Counted from the stretch's first letter, positions 14,157-22,205 are shown. The stretch: 37,490 bases of DNA from Specibacter cremeus (GCF_003946885.1 NZ_RWKQ01000047.1:1-37490); one strand, 5' to 3'. Notes: generated from the sequence alone by a model not told the origin. Made by a program: numbers and translations.

Positions 14157-14894
14157 ATGGCCAAGGCAGCACCCGCGGAACAGCTTCGGCTGCTGGACCT
14201 GCAGGCGGTGGACGGGCGGCTCAAGGCCCTGGACGGGCAGGCGAAGGTGCTGCGTGAGGACCCGCGGCTGGCCGACCTGGCCACCGGTCTGGCGGTCGCC
14301 GAAAGCGACCTGGCCGTGCTGACCTCGGAGGTGGCGGATATCCGGCGTGAGCTGACCCGCTTCGAGGACGAGGTCGCCCAGGTCACCCAGCGCATCATCC
14401 GGGACGAGACGAAGCTCAACAGCGGCACCGGCCTGTCGAAGGACCTGGTGGCATTGCAACAGGACATCGAATCCCTGACGAGGCGCCGGTCCACGCTGGA
14501 GGACGGCGAACTGGAGGCGATGGAAAAAGCGGACGACGCCGCCGGCCGCCGGGCCGCGCAGCAGGAACTGGTCGATGACATGCGCGGCGTGCTGGCCGGT
14601 GTGCAGGCCGAGCTGGGGGAGAAGCTGGCCGCACTGTCCGCCGAACGCGACGCGGCCGTGGCCGAGCGCGCGGCCTTGGCGGCCACGTTCGAGCCCGGGC
14701 TGCTGGCCGTCTACGAGCGCACGCTGGGCCGGTACGGTGTCGGCGCGGCGCGGCTGTTCCACGGCACGTCGGAGGGGTCGGGCATGCAGCTGAGCCCCGG
14801 CGACCTGGCCGACATCCGCGGTGCCGCCGCCGACGACGTCGTGTTCTGCCCGGACTCCGGCGTGATCCTGGTCCGCTCGCCCGAGTGGAGCTGA
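14157..14894 (+). CDS. Coiled-coil protein with degenerate C-terminal zinc ribbon
   Basis: A 245-residue protein of the actinobacterial C4-type zinc-ribbon family that commonly follows nif3. Residues 1-170 are a long antiparallel coiled coil with heptad Leu/Ala/Glu (LRLLDLQAVDGRLKALDG to ELGEKLAALSAERDAAVAER). The C-terminal domain AVYERTLGRYGVGAARLFHG and LSPGDLADIRGAAADDVVF keeps the fold pattern. Zinc ligands are mostly gone: the first CxxC is replaced by FHGTSEGS, and the second reads FCPDSGVILVR with one Cys. It may therefore not bind zinc. ATG 14157 has an AGCAGGAGG ribosome binding site. Its last codons overlap the VOC gene. The family is proposed to bind nucleic acid, but function is unproven. 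Confidence 0.85.
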   Translation: MAKAAPAEQLRLLDLQAVDGRLKALDGQAKVLREDPRLADLATGLAVAESDLAVLTSEVADIRRELTRFEDEVAQVTQRIIRDETKLNSGTGLSKDLVALQQDIESLTRRRSTLEDGELEAMEKADDAAGRRAAQQELVDDMRGVLAGVQAELGEKLAALSAERDAAVAERAALAATFEPGLLAVYERTLGRYGVGAARLFHGTSEGSGMQLSPGDLADIRGAAADDVVFCPDSGVILVRSPEWS

Positions 14895-15301
14895 ACGCGC
14901 CGGGGTCCCGTCCGACGGGTCGATTGCACCACGTCGAGATCTGGGTGCCCGACTACGGCCGGGCGCGGGCGTCCCTGGGCTGGCTGTTCGAAAGACTCGG
15001 CTACCGCGCCGCGGACGACTGGGGCCATGGCGGCAGCTGGCAGGGCGTCGGCGAGTACCTGGTCCTGGAGGCGGGTCCGGACGTCGCCGGCCCCCACGAG
15101 CGTCGCGCCGCCGGACTGAACCACCTCGCCTTCCGGGCCGGTGCGCCCGGCGACGTCGACGTGTTGGCCGGTGCCGCCGTCGGCCACGGCTGGCGGTTGC
15201 TGTTCGCGGACCGGCACCCGTGGGCCGGCGGGCCCGACCATTACGCCGCCTACCTGGAGGATGCCGACGGCTTCGAGGTGGAGCTCGTCGCGGACGCCTG
15301 A
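14885..15301 (+). CDS. VOC-family (glyoxalase/bleomycin-resistance fold) protein
   Basis: A 138-residue single-domain protein of the vicinal oxygen chelate superfamily. The first strand is RLHHVEIWVPDYGRARA, with His as a probable metal ligand. The helix LGWLFERLGYRA follows. The second module has GLNHLAFRAGAPGDVDVL and ends with DHYAAYLEDADGFEVELVAD, where Tyr and Glu fit the usual metal and substrate side. Such proteins include lactoylglutathione lyases, dioxygenases and resistance proteins, so substrate is unknown. The GTG start overlaps the preceding gene by ten bases, implying coupled translation. No signal peptide or membrane segment is seen. Confidence 0.82.
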   Translation: MELNAPGSRPTGRLHHVEIWVPDYGRARASLGWLFERLGYRAADDWGHGGSWQGVGEYLVLEAGPDVAGPHERRAAGLNHLAFRAGAPGDVDVLAGAAVGHGWRLLFADRHPWAGGPDHYAAYLEDADGFEVELVADA

Positions 15302-15349
15302 GCCCGGGTCCAAGACGCCGCCGGCCAATCCGTGGTGGGGGCGGGGAGG

Positions 15350-16114
15350 TCAGCCCTCGAGGATGATGTTCAGCGCGTGCGGCTTCCGGGCCGTGCCCTC
15401 GACCAGCTCGACCGTCCACAACTCGGCGGCCGCCGCGGCCAGCTGGGCGGGTGTCGCCGGTGCGTTGCCCCGCCGCTGCAACAGGTGCCGGGCCAGTTCG
15501 CCGCGGGTGTGCTTGGCGAAGTGGGACACCACCTTGCGCACGCCGTCGCGCTCCGTGAACACGTTCACGGCCACGGTCTGCGCGGCCGGCGGGGCCCACG
15601 CCGCGACATAGGTGCTCGAGCGGCAGTCGACCAGCAACTGCCCCGCGATGGGCCCGGCCAGCGCGGCGGCCAGCAACGGCTGCCAGAACGAGGCCAGCTT
15701 GCCCAGCCCGGGCAGCCCGACCGACATGGACAGCCGGTAGGCCGGGATGCGGTCGGCGAAGCGCACCGCGCCCCACAGGCCGGAGACAACGACGACGGCG
15801 GCATCGGCCTTGCGCCGCTGGCCGGGGGTCAGCGAGTGGTAGCCGAGCGCGTCGTACAGCACCCCCGTGTAGACGCTGTGCGCCGGGGCGGCCGGCTCAT
15901 GGGCCAGACGCGTGTTGCGGATGACCTCGTGGGCCAGCGACGCGCCCACGCCCAACCGGTCCAGGGCGTCCGGCCGCGCCGAGACCCCGGCCAGGGCCTG
16001 GGCCACGTCCTGCCGGGCGGCCGTCAACTCGGGAAAGTGCAGGGATTCCAGGTCCACCGGGGAACCGGCGTCGGCGGGGGTCTTGCCCTCGGAGGGCGGC
16101 AGCAGGATCAGCAC
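15350..16114 (-). CDS. yaaA: YaaA-family peroxide stress protein
   Basis: A 254-residue protein of the DUF328/YaaA family, which in E. coli limits intracellular iron and DNA damage during peroxide stress. The start LILLPPSEGKTPADAGSPVD is the family hallmark. YTGVLYDALGY, VVVSGLWGAVRFADRIPAYR and LSMSVGLPGLGKL are conserved, as are LVDCRSSTYVAAW, NVFTERDG, KVVSHFAKHTRGELARHL and the C-terminal LNIILEG. GTG 16114 is the start. It is convergent with the VOC gene and divergent from the GAPDH gene. Binding to unusual DNA structures has been reported for the family, but that cannot be judged here. Confidence 0.92.
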   Translation of the reverse strand: MLILLPPSEGKTPADAGSPVDLESLHFPELTAARQDVAQALAGVSARPDALDRLGVGASLAHEVIRNTRLAHEPAAPAHSVYTGVLYDALGYHSLTPGQRRKADAAVVVVSGLWGAVRFADRIPAYRLSMSVGLPGLGKLASFWQPLLAAALAGPIAGQLLVDCRSSTYVAAWAPPAAQTVAVNVFTERDGVRKVVSHFAKHTRGELARHLLQRRGNAPATPAQLAAAAAELWTVELVEGTARKPHALNIILEG

Positions 16115-16185
16115 CAGACGAGCCTAGCGGACGCCCGCCCCCGACCGGCGGCCTGGAGGGCCCCACATCCCAGTGATAGCGCGGC

Positions 16186-16201
16186 TGTGAGGTCACTCAC
16201 G
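16186..16201. promoter_or_regulatory. Candidate CRP/GlxR-type operator upstream of GAPDH
   Basis: TGTGA-GGTCAC-TCACG matches the CRP/GlxR consensus TGTGA-N6-TCACA with one mismatch. It lies about 37 bases before a TAGAAT minus-10 (16230-16235) of the GAPDH gene, and also within the yaaA upstream region. GlxR is known to control glycolytic genes in corynebacteria; its role here is inferred. Confidence 0.5.
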
Positions 16202-16229
16202 ATGGTCCGGGACCGGCCCCGGCCCCCTC

Positions 16230-16235
16230 TAGAAT
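16230..16235 (+). promoter_or_regulatory. Minus-10 element of the GAPDH promoter
   Basis: TAGAAT, with no recognisable minus-35, stands 49 bases before the preferred GTG start at 16285. It overlaps the ATG at 16234, which argues against that ATG as the start. Confidence 0.45.
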
Positions 16236-16284
16236 GGAAGGCATGGCCCGGACCAAGGGAGTTTTGGGCTGGAAAGGGAATGCA

Positions 16285-17748
16285 GTGACACTGACAACCG
16301 ATGCGGCGCTGGACCAATGGATCCAGCGCGAAACCATGGCCGAGGCAATGATCCCGCTGATCGGGCGCCTGTACCGCGAGAACAACGTGGTGACCAACGT
16401 CCATGGCCGCTCGCTGATCAACCAGTCGGTCATCGACCTGCTCAAGGCCCACCGCTTCGCCCGCCAGATTGACGATGTCGAACTGCCGGTCACCGAGACC
16501 CTGCCGTTGCTCGAAGCGCTCGTGAACCTCCAACTCGGCGCCGCCTCGATCGACCTGGCCCGCCTGAACGCCCGCTTCAAGGAGTCCGGCAGCAAGGACC
16601 TGGAGGCGTTCCTGCGCACCGAACTGGCCGACGTCGTCGACCGTTTCGGCGCCGACGAGCGCACCAGCACCGACGTCGTGCTCTACGGCTTCGGCCGCAT
16701 CGGCCGCCTGCTCGCCCGCATCCTGATCGAACACGCCGGCGGCGGGCACGGCCTGCGCCTGCGCGCCATCGTGGTCCGCAAGGGCGGCGACTCCGACCTG
16801 GTCAAGCGGGCCAGCCTGCTTCGCCGCGACTCCGTGCACGGCCCGTTCGTGGGGACCATCACGGTGGATCCGGACCGCGACGTCATCCAGGCCAACGGCA
16901 CCGCCATCCAGGTCATCTACTCGGACAGCCCGGCGACCATCGATTACACGGCGTACGGCATCAACAACGCCCTCGTGGTCGACAACACCGGCCGCTGGCG
17001 CGATGAGGCCGGCCTGGCCCAGCACCTGGAGAGCACCGGCGTGGCCCGCGTGCTGCTGACCGCCCCCGGCAAGGGCGAGCTGAAGAACATCGTGTACGGC
17101 ATCAACCACAACACCATCGGCGACGGCGACCGCATCGTGTCCGCCGCGTCCTGCACGACGAACGCCATCACCCCGGTGCTCAAGGCGCTCAATGACGAGT
17201 ATGGGATCGTGCACGGACACGTCGAGACCGTCCACTCGTTCACGAACGACCAGAACCTGACGGACAACTTCCACAAGGGCAATCGCCGCGGCCGCTCCGC
17301 CGCGCTGAACATGGTGCTCACCGAGACCGGGGCCGCCAAGGCCGTGGCGAAGGCCCTGCCGGAACTGGCCGGCAAGCTCACCGGCAACTCGATCCGGGTG
17401 CCAACCCCGGACGTGTCCATGGCCATCCTGAACCTGACGCTGGAGAACGACACCACGAAGGACGAGGTCAACACGTACCTGCGCGACGTGTCGCTGAACT
17501 CGACGCTGCGCAAGCAGATCGACTACATCGACTCGCCCGAGGTCGTCTCCACCGACTTCGTCGGCTCGCGCCGGGCCGGCATCGTCGACGGCCTGGCCAC
17601 GATCAGCAACGGCAAGAACCTGGTGCTGTACGTCTGGTACGACAACGAGTTCGGCTACAGCTGCCAGGTGGTGCGCGTCATGGAGGAGATGGCCGGGGTG
17701 CATCCGAGGTCGTTCCCGTTGGCCGCGGCGGTGCCGGCGGCGCAGTAG
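16285..17748 (+). CDS. gapB: Glyceraldehyde-3-phosphate dehydrogenase, long (GapB-like) form
   Basis: A 487-residue phosphorylating GAPDH. About 130 helical residues (DQWIQRETMAEAMIPLIGRL and RENNVVTNVHGRSLINQS) precede the standard domain, which opens with VVLYGFGRIGRLLARILIEH. The catalytic cysteine is Cys290 in SAASCTTNAITPV. The histidine region is HVETVHSFTNDQNL, and LVLYVWYDNEFGYSCQVVR closes the protein. Length and head match the roughly 480-residue GapB of corynebacteria, which favours the gluconeogenic direction; that role is inference. GTG 16285 is preferred for its AAAGGGA ribosome binding site and because the upstream ATG 16234 overlaps a minus-10 box. A CRP/GlxR-like site lies upstream. 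Confidence 0.93.
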   Translation: MTLTTDAALDQWIQRETMAEAMIPLIGRLYRENNVVTNVHGRSLINQSVIDLLKAHRFARQIDDVELPVTETLPLLEALVNLQLGAASIDLARLNARFKESGSKDLEAFLRTELADVVDRFGADERTSTDVVLYGFGRIGRLLARILIEHAGGGHGLRLRAIVVRKGGDSDLVKRASLLRRDSVHGPFVGTITVDPDRDVIQANGTAIQVIYSDSPATIDYTAYGINNALVVDNTGRWRDEAGLAQHLESTGVARVLLTAPGKGELKNIVYGINHNTIGDGDRIVSAASCTTNAITPVLKALNDEYGIVHGHVETVHSFTNDQNLTDNFHKGNRRGRSAALNMVLTETGAAKAVAKALPELAGKLTGNSIRVPTPDVSMAILNLTLENDTTKDEVNTYLRDVSLNSTLRKQIDYIDSPEVVSTDFVGSRRAGIVDGLATISNGKNLVLYVWYDNEFGYSCQVVRVMEEMAGVHPRSFPLAAAVPAAQ

Positions 17749-17774
17749 CCTGCGGCGGGTACACTGGAGGTTCT

Positions 17775-18149
17775 GGACAGGTCGGCCAGGCAGCCGCGCG
17801 CCACGTCTTGTGGCTCGAGGAACGTCCGGGCTCCGTACGGCAGGGTGGTGGGTAACACCCACTCGGGGAAACCCGCAGGCCAGTGCCACAGAAAACAGAC
17901 CGCCCGTGTTTTACGCGGGTAAGGGTGAAACGGTGGTGTAAGAGACCACCAGTTCCCCGGGTGACCGGGGAAGCTGGGTAAACCCCACCCGGAGCAAGGC
18001 CAGACAGGGCATGATCGAGGGCTGCCCGCCCGAGTGCCCGGGTAGGCCGCTGGAGGGCGTCGGCAACGGCGTTCGTAGATGGATGGCTGCCTCTCCGTTG
18101 CGGGTAACCGCAGCGGATGACAAAACCCGGCGTATCGGCCGGCCTGTCC
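17775..18149 (+). ncRNA. rnpB: RNase P RNA, bacterial class A
   Basis: The catalytic RNA of ribonuclease P, which trims tRNA 5' ends. The terminal P1 helix pairs GGACAGGTCGGCC (17775 on) with GGCCGGCCTGTCC (ending 18149). Conserved core blocks are clear: GAGGAACGTCCGGGCTCC, CCACAGAAAACAGACCGCC, GGTAAGGGTGAAACGGTGG, TAAACCCCACCCGGAGCAAG, and near the end CGTTCGTAGATGGATGG and GATGACAAAACCCGG. A TACACT minus-10 (17760-17765) lies just upstream. Reading frames across it are not coding. Confidence 0.97.
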
Positions 18150-18155
18150 AGACCG

Positions 18156-18198
18156 AAGGGCCGTTCCACCGCGTGAGAGCGCGGCGGGACGGCCCTTT
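18156..18198 (+). terminator. Intrinsic terminator of rnpB
   Basis: AAGGGCCGTTCCACCGCG pairs with CGCGGCGGGACGGCCCTT across a six-base loop and ends in a short T run, seven bases after the RNA. Confidence 0.85.
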
Positions 18199-18217
18199 GC
18201 CATGCCCGGCCAAATCG

Positions 18218-18291
18218 CGCCGAGGTAGCGCCAATGCGCCGACAGGGCGGCACATGTTCCGCCCTTTCGACGTGATGGCGCTACCTCGGCG
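18218..18291. repeat. GAGGTAGCGC palindrome, copy A
   Basis: A perfect 16-bp inverted repeat, CGCCGAGGTAGCGCCA (18218-18233) with its complement at 18276-18291. Inside is a second hairpin, AGGGCGG / CCGCCCT (18244-18265). This copy has one right arm. Copies B and C near 29.1 and 30.3 kb share the plan. Confidence 0.9.
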
Positions 18292-18334
18292 AAATGGCTC
18301 GCATCTTGCGCTCGCGGCCAAACACCGGCATACT

Positions 18335-18353
18335 AAACGAATCAAATTCGTTT
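18335..18353. promoter_or_regulatory. Perfect palindromic operator of the amidase/permease operon
   Basis: AAACGAAT-CAA-ATTCGTTT is a perfect 8-bp dyad with a three-base centre, 28 bases before ATG 18381. Its short-arm symmetry is typical of TetR, MarR or PuuR-type repressors. No regulator gene adjoins, so the binding protein is encoded elsewhere. Confidence 0.65.
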
Positions 18354-18380
18354 TGTGATTCAGCTCTCAAGGACTCCCAC

Positions 18381-19367
18381 ATGATTGAAATCACCGCCTT
18401 CGACCCGGCCATCTCCCCGGCCCGGGTCCACGCCCCGCGGCGCACGCCGCTGCGCGTCGCCCTGGTCCAGCATCGCTGGCACGCCGATGACGACGCGCTG
18501 CGGGCCGAACTGACCGAGGGAATCGCCCGCGCCGCGAAGCTGGGCGCCAGGGTCGTGTTCCTGCCCGAGCTGACGCTCTCGCGCTACCCGGCCGACACCG
18601 AGGCCGGCGCCACCCCCGACGCGACCGCCGAGGACCTGCTCACCGGCCCCACCTTCACGTTCGCCGCCGCCGCGGCCGCCGAATACGGCGTCGTCGTGCA
18701 CGCCTCGCTGTTCCAGAAGGCCGAGGCCGCCGACGGCCTGGGCCTGAACACGGCCATCATGGTCTCCCCGGACGGCACGCTGCTGGGCAAGACCCACAAG
18801 CTGCACATCCCCGTCACCGAGGGTTACTACGAGGACACCTACTTCCGGCAGGGTCCGGCCGAGGAGCCATACCCGGTGTACGCCCCGGCCGAGCTCGGCG
18901 GCACCCGCCTGGGCCTGCCGACCTGCTGGGACGAGTGGTTCCCCGAGGTTGCCCGCTCCTACTCGCTCGGCGGCGCCGACCTGCTGGTGTACCCGACGGC
19001 CATCGGCTCCGAGCCCGGACACCCGGACTTCGACACGCAGCCGCTGTGGCAGCAGGTGATCGTCGGCAACGGCATCGCCAACGGCCTGTTCATGGTCGTG
19101 CCGAACCGCTGGGGCAACGAGGGCACGGTCACCTTCTACGGTTCATCGTTCATCTCCGACCCCTACGGGCGCATCGTGGCGCAGGCCCCGCGCGAGGGGT
19201 CCGCCGTCCTCGTCGCCGACCTCGACCTGGACCAGCGCGGCGACTGGCTGGACCTCTTTCCATTCCTGGCCACACGCCGCCCGGACACGTACGCCCGCCT
19301 GGCCGAGCCGGTGGACGCGAGCCACCCGCACGGGGCCGGCGAGACCGCCGGGGCCAAGGCCCGATGA
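18381..19367 (+). CDS. Carbon-nitrogen hydrolase, N-carbamoylputrescine amidase-like
   Basis: A 328-residue nitrilase-superfamily amidase. The Glu-Lys-Cys triad is visible: Glu in VVFLPELTLSRYP, Lys in LLGKTHKLHIPVTEGYYEDT, and Cys in GLPTCWDEWFPEVARS. CWDEWFPE with LLVYPTAIGSEPG and FYGSSFISDPYGRI is most like plant and bacterial N-carbamoylputrescine amidase, which yields putrescine, CO2 and ammonia. ATG 18381 has an AAGGA site seven bases upstream and directly follows the palindromic operator. Its stop overlaps the permease ATG, so both are one operon. Polyamine or related amide utilisation is suggested by the pair, but other ureido or amide substrates are possible. Confidence 0.87.
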   Translation: MIEITAFDPAISPARVHAPRRTPLRVALVQHRWHADDDALRAELTEGIARAAKLGARVVFLPELTLSRYPADTEAGATPDATAEDLLTGPTFTFAAAAAAEYGVVVHASLFQKAEAADGLGLNTAIMVSPDGTLLGKTHKLHIPVTEGYYEDTYFRQGPAEEPYPVYAPAELGGTRLGLPTCWDEWFPEVARSYSLGGADLLVYPTAIGSEPGHPDFDTQPLWQQVIVGNGIANGLFMVVPNRWGNEGTVTFYGSSFISDPYGRIVAQAPREGSAVLVADLDLDQRGDWLDLFPFLATRRPDTYARLAEPVDASHPHGAGETAGAKAR

Positions 19368-20722
19368 CCGCGGTGGACGCACAGCCAGGCCCCGCCGGCG
19401 TGGCCGGCACCGGCCTGCGCCGGGTCCTGTCGGTCCCCGCGCTGGTGCTGTTCGGGCTGGCCTACATGGTCCCGCTGACCGTGTTCACCACGTACGGGAT
19501 CGTCAACCAGATCACCGACGGGCGGCTGCCGCTGGCCTACATCGTCACGCTCGTCACGATGATCTTCACGACGATCTCCTACGGCTCGATGGTTCGGGCC
19601 TACCCGGTGGCCGGCTCGGCCTACGCGTACGCCAGCCGGGTGTTCGGCCCGAAGGCCGGCTTCCTGTCCGGCTGGTCGTTGCTGCTGGACTACATGTTGC
19701 TGCCGATGATCAATTACCTGATCATCGGCATCTGGCTGGGGCAGACCTTCCCGGCCGTGCCGACGTGGGTGTTCGTGCTCGCGGCCATCATCCTGGTGAC
19801 GCTGCTGAACCTGCTCGGGATCGTGCACGTCGCCCGGGCGAACATGGTCATCGTCGGCGCGCAGGCCGTGTTCATCGTCGTGTTCGTGGTCATGGCGCTG
19901 CTGGCGCTCAACAGCGGCACCAATTTCCTGGCCCCGTTCACGGGGACCGGCGCCGGCGGGATCAGCCCGCTGTTCGCCGGCGCGGCCGTGCTGTGCCTGT
20001 CCTTCCTGGGCTTCGACGCCGTGTCCACGCTGGCCGAGGAGACGAAGAACGCCCGCCGGGACGTGCCGCGCGCCATCTTGCTCGTCACGCTCATCGCCGG
20101 CGCGCTGTTCGTGGTGCTGTCCTACCTGAGCTACCTGGTCCTGCCGACCACGAACTTCCACAATGTGGATTCCGCGTCGCTGGAGGTCATGGCCAAGCTG
20201 GGCGGCGACTTCCTGGTTGCGTTCTTCACGGCCGCGTTCGTGGCCGGCTCGTTCGGCTCGGCCGTCGCCTCCCAGGCGTCGGTGTCGCGCATCCTCTACA
20301 GCATGGGGCGCGAGGGCGTGCTGCCGCGGGCCGTGTTCGGCCGGTTGTCCGTCAAGGGCGCCGTTCCGGTGCTCTCCATCCTGGTCGTGGCGGTCGTCTC
20401 GCTGCTGGCGCTGGTCACCAGCCTGGACGTGGTCGCGTCCATGATCAGCTTCGGTGCGCTCGTGGCGTTCTCCGTCGTGAACCTGGCCGTGATCCGCCAC
20501 TACCTGTTCGTCGAGCGGCGCCGCGGCGCGAAGAGCATGATTGTGTACGGCGCGGTCCCCACGATCGGGTTCCTGCTCACGGCCTGGCTGTGGACGAGCC
20601 TGTCCCAGGTGGCGCTCACCGTCGGCCTCGGCTGGGTCGCGGTCGGCATCATCATCCTGGCCATCACGACCCGCGGCTTCCGCAAGGCGTCCCCGTCCTG
20701 GCAGATGGACGAGGCCCTGTAA
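19364..20722 (+). CDS. APC-family amino acid/polyamine permease
   Basis: A 452-residue transporter with about twelve hydrophobic segments. The first helix LVLFGLAYMVPLTVFTTYG, the ISYGSMVRAYPVAGSAYAYA stretch and FLGFDAVSTLAEETKNARR with DVPRAILL are typical APC landmarks, resembling putrescine importers of the PuuP type. Loop VSRILYSMGREGVLPRAVFG is conserved. It begins inside the amidase stop (ATGA), giving coupled translation. The predicted role is to import the substrate of the amidase or a polyamine; the exact ligand is inferred from context only. No large N-terminal extension or fused domain is present. Confidence 0.88.
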   Translation: MTAVDAQPGPAGVAGTGLRRVLSVPALVLFGLAYMVPLTVFTTYGIVNQITDGRLPLAYIVTLVTMIFTTISYGSMVRAYPVAGSAYAYASRVFGPKAGFLSGWSLLLDYMLLPMINYLIIGIWLGQTFPAVPTWVFVLAAIILVTLLNLLGIVHVARANMVIVGAQAVFIVVFVVMALLALNSGTNFLAPFTGTGAGGISPLFAGAAVLCLSFLGFDAVSTLAEETKNARRDVPRAILLVTLIAGALFVVLSYLSYLVLPTTNFHNVDSASLEVMAKLGGDFLVAFFTAAFVAGSFGSAVASQASVSRILYSMGREGVLPRAVFGRLSVKGAVPVLSILVVAVVSLLALVTSLDVVASMISFGALVAFSVVNLAVIRHYLFVERRRGAKSMIVYGAVPTIGFLLTAWLWTSLSQVALTVGLGWVAVGIIILAITTRGFRKASPSWQMDEAL

Positions 20723-20792
20723 CCGGGCAGCCCCCTCGCGGCGCCGTCGTGCTTGTGCGGCGAACCGCGACGCGGCCAATCCGGCGGGTGCG

Positions 20793-20805
20793 TAGACTGG
20801 CGTGC
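20793..20805 (+). promoter_or_regulatory. Minus-10 element of a probable leaderless promoter (GNAT gene)
   Basis: TAGACT (20793-20798) stands seven bases before ATG 20806, placing the transcription start on the start codon. There is no ribosome binding site. Confidence 0.6.
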
Positions 20806-21351
20806 ATGCGCATTCGAGACGCGTCCGCGGCGGACTGGCCGGGCATCTGGGCCGTCCTGGAGCCCGTCATCCGCGCCGGCGACACGTACACGGTGGACGC
20901 CGACACCCCGGAGGAGGCGCTGCGCGACTGGTGGTTGCACGGTGCCGACCCGGACGACGGCGGCACGCGGCGGCGCGCGCCGCGCACCTTCGTCGTGACG
21001 GAGGAAACCGGTGGCGAGGCCCCTCCCATGGTCGTGGCGACCGCCGAACTGCACGCCAACTACGGCGGGGCGGCGGGGCGGACGGCCAACGCCGGGTTCA
21101 TGGTGCACCCGGACCACGTGGGCAAGGGGTATGCCCGGGCGCTGGCCCACCACGTGCTGGACCAGGCGGCCGCGGCCGGGTTCACGGACATGGTGTTCAA
21201 CGCCGTCGTCGAGTCGAACACGGCGGCCGTGGCATTGTGGGAATCGCTGGGGTTCCGGATCGTCGGCACGGTCCCGGCCGTGTTCGACCACCCCGTCGAC
21301 GGGCTCGTGGGGTTGCACGTCATGCACCGGAGCCTCGCCGGCCGCGTGTGA
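20806..21351 (+). CDS. GNAT-family N-acetyltransferase
   Basis: A 181-residue single-domain acetyltransferase. The N-terminal MRIRDASAADWPGIWAVLEP is a usual GNAT start. The acetyl-CoA binding motif A appears as GFMVHPDHVGKGYARALAHH, with the Q/R-x-x-G-x-G/A equivalent VGKGYA. Motif B is FNAVVESNTAAVALWESLGF, with the conserved NxxAxxLWxxxGF pattern, followed by RIVGTVPAVFDHP. The end VGLHVMHRSL completes the last strand. The substrate is unknown; similar proteins are annotated as phosphinothricin- or peptide-type acetyltransferases without proof. Transcription looks leaderless. It is convergent with the flavodoxin-like gene. Confidence 0.9.
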   Translation: MRIRDASAADWPGIWAVLEPVIRAGDTYTVDADTPEEALRDWWLHGADPDDGGTRRRAPRTFVVTEETGGEAPPMVVATAELHANYGGAAGRTANAGFMVHPDHVGKGYARALAHHVLDQAAAAGFTDMVFNAVVESNTAAVALWESLGFRIVGTVPAVFDHPVDGLVGLHVMHRSLAGRV

Positions 21352-21368
21352 CCCGGCACCGCCGATGC

Positions 21369-22079
21369 TCAGCGGTATTCGGGGTTCTCGAAGTCGAAGC
21401 GGGTGCCGGCCTTCCATTCCTCGGGCAGGTTGCCGTAGGCCGGGATGCCGCCGGCGTCCTTGAGTAGGCGCGCCAGGTGCAGCAGGTTCCAGGTCATGAA
21501 CGTGGTGTTGCGGTTCGTGAAGTCGCTCTCGGGGCCGCCGGAACCCTCATCCAGGTAGCTGGGGCCGGGCCCGACCGGCCCGATCCAGCCGGCGTCGGCC
21601 TGCGGCGGGATCGTGAAACCGACGTGCTGGAGGCTGTAGAGCACGTTCATGGCACAGTGCTTGATGCCGTCCTCGTTGCCCGTGATGAGGCAGCCGCCCA
21701 CCTTCGGGTAGAACGCCCACTGGCCCTTCCCGTTCAGGTCGCCGGACTGGGCGTAGAGCCGTTCGATCAGCTTCTTCGTCTGGGAGCTGTTGTCGCCCAG
21801 CCAGATGGGCCCGGCCACGACCACGATGTCGGCGGCCTTGACGTGTTCGTAGATGCCGGGCCACGCGTCCGTGTCCCACCCGTGCTCGGTCATGTCCGGG
21901 TAGACGCCGGGGGCGATGTCGTGGTCCACCGTGCGGAACAACCGCGTGCTGACGCCCTGCTTCTCCATGATGCGCCGGCTGACCCGGATGAGCCCGTCCG
22001 TGTTGCTGCGTTCGGGTGATTTCTTCAGCGTGCCGTTGAAGTAGACGGCGCTCAGATCCGAATAGTCCGTCGGTGACAT
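21369..22079 (-). CDS. Flavodoxin-fold NAD(P)H-dependent FMN reductase-like protein
   Basis: A 236-residue protein with a flavodoxin-like fold. LSAVYFNGTLKKSPERSNTD supplies the N-terminal phosphate-binding loop for FMN. ADIVVVAGPIWLGDNSSQTK, followed by KLIERLYAQSG, matches the WrbA/NADPH-dependent FMN reductase pattern, in which a P-x-W segment packs near the isoalloxazine. GGCLITGNEDGIKHCAMNVL and HVGFTIPPQADAGWIG are also typical. A quinone or flavin reductase role in the cytosol is likely; the substrate is not determined. ATG 22079 has a GAGG-like site at suitable distance. It is divergent from the HNH nuclease gene. Confidence 0.85.
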   Translation of the reverse strand: MSPTDYSDLSAVYFNGTLKKSPERSNTDGLIRVSRRIMEKQGVSTRLFRTVDHDIAPGVYPDMTEHGWDTDAWPGIYEHVKAADIVVVAGPIWLGDNSSQTKKLIERLYAQSGDLNGKGQWAFYPKVGGCLITGNEDGIKHCAMNVLYSLQHVGFTIPPQADAGWIGPVGPGPSYLDEGSGGPESDFTNRNTTFMTWNLLHLARLLKDAGGIPAYGNLPEEWKAGTRFDFENPEYR

Positions 22080-22170
22080 GGATGGCCTCGATTCCGGGTG
22101 GTTCGCGTTGCCTGGGTTTCATTGAAGCACCACCGGCGCCGAGGGGCCACCACGGGACGCGGGCCGGGCC

Positions 22171-22179
22171 TGTGGATAA
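22171..22179 (-). other. Perfect DnaA-box sequence before the HNH nuclease gene
   Basis: TTATCCACA on the minus strand (TGTGGATAA on plus), in the intergenic region ahead of the HNH gene. It is isolated, so it is not an origin by itself. Confidence 0.35.
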
Positions 22180-22205
22180 CCCGGCGCGGCGTCTGGTCCC
22201 GCGGG

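Noticed and set aside
16108-17889. A 593-residue minus-strand frame across GAPDH and rnpB
   Set aside because: It is an antisense shadow of GAPDH and of the structured RNA, with no recognisable domain.
17655-18345. Minus-strand frames across the RNase P RNA
   Set aside because: The region is accounted for by the conserved RNA secondary structure.
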